DNA of 64,000 bases, from contig CM119271.1 of assembly GCA_051294375.1 (NCBI GenBank), positions 3,193,061 through 3,257,060 of the forward strand. The letters are read 5' to 3'. The stretch comes from Paraspadella gotoi. Taxonomy: Eukaryota; Chaetognatha. Made by a program: the position numbers and the translations under genes. How positions within the stretch are numbered: the stretch's first letter is position 1; each line of letters opens with the position of its first letter. The notes under the pieces were generated by a model. The model made no database searches. It saw only the letters and a program-made list of their open reading frames with translations, and had not been told where the DNA came from. This document shows, piece after piece, positions 59,501 to 64,000 of the stretch.

Positions 59501-62116
59501 TATTAATTTTTTGTAAAATTAAAAAATAAATAAATAATTTGCATGCCTCCTAACGTGGGTGATAACAGCACAATATTATCGGTATAAAATATGCAAGCTG
59601 CAAAAATATTTATAAAATGGCACCCTATGCCCTATTTTTTTTTGAATCAGAATGAGAGCATTTACATATAAGGCCCAAAAGTAGGGACTAAGGAAGTAAG
59701 GAAGTAAGGATTCCTCCCTTTATCCCTTTTATTATATTTATTATCCTCCTTTCTTCCTTCTTTGTCAGTCTGCTGTGATGCACCTTTATCTTTTTTTCCT
59801 TTCTTATATGCTTTTCTTTTATTCTTCTCTTATCTTCTATTGCCAGATACAAACTTCTGCTTAAGAAATCCTCATAAAACAAATATAAATGCAATTGAAT
59901 CTTGTTTTCTATAACTTGGTCAACTTCAAAAGAAAACTCTTGACCTCAACAAATATCTTTGCCTGCATATAATACATACATTAAGGCATACATACATACA
60001 TAACTCGGCGAAAAAGGTTAAACGCCTCAAACAAAATACGTCGACCATAAGATCCTATTCTCCAATTTCTGGAGAATTCTACTAAAAGAACTAGAGCTGA
60101 AAAATGTTTAGCTACAAATTCCAAGAAACATGAAATTCATATCCACTAAATGTCGCTTGAACAATTGGATCCACAATTCAGATTTCAAATCAATATTAAA
60201 TTTGCATAAAACTATTTCATACTACTTTCTTTCCATTCTTCCCATCATTGTCTGGCATCACTTTATCCATCTAATCATTCTTCAATTCGTGTGGGCTAAC
60301 TCAATCTCTGTGTCGTTCTTCACTTCCTTTTGGACTTCACAAAACGACATCCTCGTGGTTGCTCCCATCTGGATATGGATTACTTCTTCACATCATTCTT
60401 CATTTCATGTTACTTAACTCTATTTTTGTATCGTTCTTTACTTCTTTAAGAACTTTATAAAACGAGGACGTTTTATTTCACCGTGGTTGTAGCAAATATA
60501 GCAAATGTAGCAGAATAATTTGTGGTTCATCTCAAATGAGATTGAGTTCTTCAATCTCATTTATATATTGTCGCAGTTTAGATCACTTCTCATATCTTTT
60601 GATACAGTTTAATACATAGTAATCTTATTTTTCGGTTTTAGCAATACTTTTAATAGGTTTTAATAATGTTTTAGTTTTCCAATTATTATTCGAATATTTC
60701 ATAGTAGTGTTGTAGCTTTATCAAGTTGACATTACTAATAAAAATTTAAACTCGTACTTACCGAAAGACTCGTTGTGAAGCGGCCGGTAATTCCCGAGTT
60801 TCGTGACGAATTTCCCGTCGGGCATCTCCACTTGATTCTTGGGACGGACGTAAGAGGCGCCCTGATCGTCGGCCGCGTAGTGAACGTCGAGACGGGAGGA
60901 CGTCGCGTAAAATATGCCGATCACCACAGAGTCTGACGGATTGGCGTTGAGAATGCGGAGTCTAGAAAGTTAGACAATTCAGAGAGACAAAGGGAAGATG
61001 GACGTAAATTAAAAATATTTAATATAAAAAATTGTTTTTTTTTATGATTTGTAGCGGGCATTGCCAGCCAATAAGCTTTGTTCCTCCAGTAGTTATTCGG
61101 TGGCTTAGCGTTAATTATTGTATGTTTGTAGGATAATTGTAGCTCATTGAGTAAAGCCACTACGTACCGGGTTAAAACAAAATTTCAAGTGATAAAACTT
61201 AGGTATTAGACAATAGACAATAGACATTAGACATAGCTGTGAATTTCGAAAATGGACGTAAAGTCAAATGTACGTTTGGAGATTCACACGGGATAAGTTG
61301 ATAAACTGGAGAAAGGCTATGGCAATTTCCGTGTTTACAAATGGCTCAACGTCAACAAATGGCTCAACAAATGGCTCAACGTCAACAAACCGAAGTTTCT
61401 GCGGATTCGTGCTGCTGAGATAAACGTGGTAAGTCTCCCCGCTCCGCACGATTCCCCAAAACGTGGAGATGCGAAACTGGCAGGTGTAGCCAAAGCACCA
61501 TCCGTGATCTTGAGGCCCGTTAAGGAGGTATATATAACCTGGTGAATGGATAGAGTTAATGGTTTATGTCTTTCATCTTTTATTTCAGTCGAGCGAAGCA
61601 AGCAAAACAAGCAAAACAAGCAAAGCTACCCGTGTCATCATTCCAAAGAGCAACTGGTGAAAGCCTCCTGGTTTCGGTGTCATTATCCAACGATTCGATT
61701 ACAATCATTCGGTACTCGCCATCCCGACAGCGGTAGGCCTAAAAAAGCGAAAATACAATTTAAGTTTAGTTAAAAGTGTTTTACGTGAATATTGTACATC
61801 AAAACAGGACGTCTTTCACACAAATCAGCCAGCACATGAAAACTGAAGTTTCAACATTATTTTAAGTAAGTTTGAATTAGCCTGCATCGAGGGTGAGTGT
61901 TCGCAGAAGCCATCCTTCTTAGGAATCCCTGGGGAAGGGGCGAGGTCAGAAGCGTTCAATGGATTTCCGGTAGATGGGTCGGTCAACATTGCCGTGGGAA
62001 TCCTATGTATAAGGATTTTTTGGAGGGTAATTTATTCAATTATTTACTAATTTATTTATCTATTTCTTCTTACCCAATTTTGCCTCTTTCTCGCCCCACC
62101 CTTGCACTCCGTTTTC

Positions 62117-62171
<55 letters not shown>

Positions 62172-64000
62172 TATTTCTTTATTTCATTCTTTTTCTATTT
62201 CTCTCAAGCTCTCTTTCTTTCTTTCTTTTTCTATTTCTCTCAATCTCTCTTTCTTTTTCTATTTCTCTCAAAACCTCAATATTTTTCTATTTCTCTCAAT
62301 CTCTCTTTCTTTCTTTCTTTTTCTATTTCTGTCAATCTCTCTTTTTCTTTCTTTCTTTCTTTTTCTATTTCTCTCATTCATTATTTCTTTCTTGCTTTCT
62401 TTTTCGATTTCTCTCAATCTCGCTTTCTTTTTCTATTTCTCTCAATCTCTCTTTCTTTCTTTCTTTCTTTCCCGTCTTTCTTTCTTTCTTTCTGTTTTTC
62501 CATGACCTGTAATATCCTAATCCATATCGCTTATCTCCGTCCCACTGAAACTCAGCCTCGGTCACAAGCGTGCTTCCGGTTCCTTCACCGAAGAGGCTCC
62601 CATCTAAGTCGTGTATGTACGTCTGCGTCATTCCATCGCAGGTCATATCTGTCGCATGATTAATATTTATGATAATAATTAAAATACTTGTCGTAGCATC
62701 CGAGATCGAGAGAGCAAAAGAAAAATTGAATGCCATTCATGATATAGTATTTAAAATACATAAGTATTTCAAATCAATTGTATAAAAGGTATTAGTCACT
62801 TTTGTAAACTGGAAATAAAATAAAACAAACTACTATTACTTCTTTATCGACAGACAATAGTAATATTTGGGCGATTCGGTTTACAATACGTTATATTTGT
62901 TTTAATATTGTATTTTGTTTAATACAAGGTGTTGCGCATGACTTTTCTTTTTACTTATCATGTCATTTATTCCATTTATTACAAAAGGCGGCGCCAGTAG
63001 TCGCTTAAATTTGATTTTTAACAAATGAGCAACAAACTATAGGCAAGTTATAAGCGTTTTTAAACGTAAGTGGGACAGACCGACAGACAGACATACCGAC
63101 CGACCGACCGAAAAAAAACCTTATAGAGTTGCTCCGCGAGTATTCGCGGCGCAACTAAAAATGAGTATTTATTATATAGTTGACCTCACCAACGCAGTCG
63201 GACGGATTGATCTTTCCCAATGACGGACGTTCGAAAAAGACCGTCTGATTTTTCCCAACCGCGATCGCCGTCATCTCATAGACCTCGGTGGGGTGGTTGA
63301 GATCTTCCACGAGGATGTTGGTGACGAAGACGAAGGCGCCTCTGGTCGAGCCGCAGAGGTTCGATTCGAAGTAGGCAACGATTGTCTTGCGGATGATCAG
63401 CAGTCCCTGGGTATAGGGATTGCTCTTACTGTTTTTTAATTAAGTTTAATAAAATTTATATTTACATTCATAAGACGGCCAGTAGAACTCGTCCATTCAT
63501 TCATTCATTCATTCATTTACTTATACATTTATTTATTCAATGATTTTATTTATCTATTTAATCATTTATAAATTTATTCAATTTGTTTGTTCAAAAATTT
63601 CTTTATCCATTAAATCCCTCCTTCATTCAAAATGTCATTCACTTTCATCGCACAATGCACAATGAAGACCACCCACCTCGATCGCCGGGTAAGACATCGA
63701 CCCAAAACAAGGCTTCAATGGGCATTTGTTGAATCCAGAGATGACGACGAGCGAGACGACGCCGACGCGGACGATCCTCTCCGAAGTCAGAAAGACCGGA
63801 TCGAATCTTGAAGACTTTCGAGATTTGTGGTTCAAGCTAACAGGAGAATACAAAAAAATGTTTCTTAGCGGTACAACAGAGTGATTTATATAAAAATTCC
63901 TTTGGAAAGTTGTCTAAAAATAACTAAAATTGTCATAATTTATCTGAAGAGGAAATCTTAATAACTCTCTCACCGCCTCATTAGAGACTCGGTAATTTTC
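48500..64000 (-). CDS. PKHD1L1-like: Fibrocystin-L (PKHD1L1)-like receptor, C-terminal ~1,110 aa; 5' end outside window
   Basis: Minus-strand exons joining in frame: 64000-63974 (cut), 63836-63677, 63406-63190, 62648-62507, 62002-61882, 61738-61630, 61538-61391, 60961-60762, 56233-56048, 55759-55585, 55328-55256, 55191-55032, 54840-54735, 54590-54350, 54026-53846, 53505-53355, 52984-52864, 52642-52516, 52180-51984, 51178-51066, 49126-48797 and 48545-48500. Family hallmarks: RPSLGKINPSDCVD, IHDLDGSLFG, RRLSPVALW, NGPQDHGWCFGYTC and LDIVTSPLVVIAF. Then come SEA-like segments, one with nine arginines (cleavage candidate), two Ig-like repeats, one membrane helix and a tail ending KKKSKSKKKTKK. 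Exon 56048-56233 needs three one-base insertions to stay open, probably consensus errors. Intron after 61,882 starts GC instead of GT. Role unknown; vertebrate members are large ciliary or surface receptors. Confidence 0.85.
49127..51065. other. Large AT-rich intron of the PKHD1L1-like gene
   Basis: Holds a degenerate hammerhead-like remnant (49,878-49,915: GAAGTCGAAACATGTC then ATAAAATTCGTTGCAA) and a GC-richer block at 50,285-50,485. No coding exon seen. Confidence 0.5.
50285..50485. other. GC-richer block in an AT-rich intron, unassigned repeat candidate
   Basis: Starts with the hairpin TTAGGGGGCG...CCCCCTAA (8-bp stem). No reading frame with a recognisable domain. It may be a SINE or other insertion; no second copy is seen in this window. 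Confidence 0.3.
51241..51881. repeat. 641-bp duplicate of 47,898-48,541 inside an intron
   Basis: Direct-orientation copy placed between the membrane exon and the preceding exon. A GA-rich sequence with GAAACTGTAAACATCACAT occurs on both sides of the insert, like a target duplication of about 28 bp. The copied terminal exon lacks its splice acceptor. Confidence 0.95.
55497..55576. repeat. (CT)n microsatellite
   Basis: About 80 bp of pure CT directly behind the splice donor of exon 55759-55585. Long Leu/Ser open frames through it are artefacts. Confidence 0.95.
55768..55812. repeat. (GA)n microsatellite
   Basis: GA dinucleotides immediately upstream (gene sense) of exon 55759-55585. Confidence 0.9.
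56234..57594. other. 5' half of the large PKHD1L1-like intron; 5' flank of the OAS gene
   Basis: AT-rich, with an (A)n run of about 40 at 56,541-56,579 that may mark an old retroposon tail. From about 57,400 the base composition rises toward the OAS start. An open frame at 57,254-57,610 overlaps the OAS start in another phase and is probably 5' UTR. Confidence 0.4.
57595..58947 (+). CDS. OAS-like: 2'-5'-oligoadenylate synthetase-like protein, 450 aa, nested in an intron
   Basis: Single-exon frame on the strand opposite to the host gene. The nucleotidyltransferase core shows the GG-x-AKRTST motif at residues 48-56, then AEVDMVVYF with Glu61 and Asp63, and GFPVDLVAV with Asp113. In most OAS the first metal ligand is Asp (D-x-D); here it is Glu. 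The OAS C-terminal helical domain follows: VARLAKFWAQ, GGKSYIFEVL and DPVNPFSNL (about residues 160-275). A further ~150-residue extension has no recognised domain and ends in a basic FSRRKR tail. The family makes 2'-5' oligoadenylates from ATP, in vertebrates after binding double-stranded RNA; sponge enzymes can be RNA-independent. Whether this one is active is uncertain because of Glu61. Start: first ATG, directly ahead of the conserved helix. Confidence 0.88.
   Translation: MEDSLKNLAAALEPPKELVDKAKEISRSIFEILQEKSKFHVVRFKLVGGLAKRTSTRLKAEVDMVVYFKDPEKKIKRTEVLSEWTQILAKEKYLDMRETSFLLAFVWQGFPVDLVAVRDSVVRGFMPTIEELRNDIEEVKRFMDPMAKDLTLSWQSKRFMKNKTPIAVEVARLAKFWAQTVLFDGTVGGKSYIFEVLAVRAVSLSRESILGGFTQFLDLVEGIQSSRIIFSHSNGDWYESKEISREILCQWPLIVDPVNPFSNLLDLEKSVKERFFREFSNAASETLARLRSSGGGLSDVFKPQPKLERLDYPLKLTDVTIKVNNGTWKFARMSASNLDAIFESDLPKFTQFLKSLLLNVSSVVFVKTWESRDDKKNYDEDDADINVAVAAAEIFFGYAAGKWETKGKSCTFQIPILRGRCIGVEFNLSNQRKRKFAESAETADFSRRKR
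58948..59238. other. 3' flank of the OAS gene
   Basis: No clear polyadenylation hexamer close to the stop. Sequence turns AT-rich after about 59,040. Confidence 0.4.
59239..59625 (-). pseudogene. Reverse-transcriptase fragment of a non-LTR retrotransposon
   Basis: Minus strand: ILYTDNIVLLSPTLGGMQ corresponds to the catalytic YADD box, changed to YTDN, with the usual ..LLSPT..G.Q continuation. About 25 codons later, after a frame break or stop, FRVEKVTAWKYLGFNL matches the downstream YLG motif of LINE-type reverse transcriptases. No endonuclease or other domain is present. Dead fragment. Confidence 0.7.
59626..60761. other. Remainder of the large PKHD1L1-like intron
   Basis: AT-rich with no coding exon. 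It holds repeat copy 60,533-60,722, listed separately. Confidence 0.5.
60533..60722 (+). repeat. Dispersed AT-rich repeat starting with a hairpin (copy 2)
   Basis: Starts CAAATGAGATTGAGTTC followed by the matching TCAATCTCATTT, and ends near GTGTTGTAGCTTT, like 42,150-42,350. Confidence 0.6.
61110..61178 (+). mobile_element. Truncated SINE fragment
   Basis: Shares TAGCTCATTGAGTAAAGCC and GTACCGGGTT with the SINE candidate at 33,972-34,215. The rest of the element is missing. Confidence 0.4.
62115..62500. repeat. (TTTC)n tract
   Basis: About 380 bp of TTTC-rich sequence broken by ATTTCTCTCAA units, in a PKHD1L1-like intron. Phe/Leu/Ser open frames here are artefacts. Confidence 0.9.
62985..63156 (-). 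repeat. Dispersed repeat with palindromic end (copy 2)
   Basis: Inverted relative of 30,491-30,670: reverse complement begins GCGAATACTCGCGGAGCAAC, then TCTATAAGG, CGGTCGGTCGGTCGG and GTTGCTCATTTGT. Confidence 0.7.

Noticed and set aside
61897-62505. 202-codon Phe/Leu/Ser frame
   Set aside because: Translation of a (TTTC)n tract inside an intron.
1-64000. tRNA, rRNA genes, CRISPR arrays and bacterial operon features
   Set aside because: None seen; spliced genes and repeat types show this is an animal nuclear sequence.

Overview
This is eukaryotic nuclear DNA from an invertebrate animal. Genes are split by short AT-rich GT-AG introns (mostly 60-600 bp), exons are GC-rich, and gaps between genes are AT-rich and full of small inverted-repeat elements. 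The mix of genes (a 2'-5'-oligoadenylate synthetase, a TNF-family ligand, a fibrocystin-L-like receptor and a three-domain small heat-shock protein) fits an early-branching marine animal. A sponge is my best guess because sponges are well known for invertebrate OAS genes, but this is inference and not proven here. Several stretches carry single-base indels inside otherwise perfect reading frames, and there are two N gaps, so parts of this draft look unpolished.

Layout. 0.4-2.5 kb: intronless C2H2 zinc-finger gene (+). 2.7-5.8 kb: TANGO6/RTP1-like HEAT-repeat gene (+, 4 exons). 6.1-9.5 kb: a poorly resolved region with a second C2H2 zinc-finger gene (+). 9.65-13.4 kb: a decayed LTR-flanked element with a Gag-like coiled-coil region. 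13.7-18.6 kb: a complete 17-exon CLC-3/4/5-type chloride/proton exchanger (+, 841 aa). 15.1-29.7 kb: a giant inverted repeat around a gap at 21.6 kb. Its right arm holds a second, frameshifted partial copy of the same CLC gene. Each arm carries a mobile insertion missing from the other: a 985-bp hAT-like MITE on the left and a 2.4-kb DIRS-like element on the right. 31.7-37.5 kb: a small heat-shock protein gene with three alpha-crystallin domains (+, 11 exons, 507 aa). 37.7-37.95 kb: a perfect 228-bp palindrome with a hammerhead-ribozyme-like motif on each strand. 39.8-42.8 kb: a TNF-superfamily ligand gene (-, 5 exons). 43-48 kb: repeats, including a fold-back element with another hammerhead-like motif. 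48.5-64 kb: the 3' end (22 exons, about 1,110 aa) of a PKHD1L1/fibrocystin-L-like gene (-). A single-exon OAS gene (57.6-58.9 kb, +) sits inside one of its introns on the opposite strand.

The genes do not form an operon or one pathway. OAS (nucleic-acid sensing) and the TNF ligand are both immune or stress genes, and the heat-shock gene has a plausible heat-shock element upstream. The richest novelty lies in the mobile elements: a DIRS-type structure with inverted termini and an 89-bp internal complementary region, and a family of hammerhead-bearing fold-back repeats.
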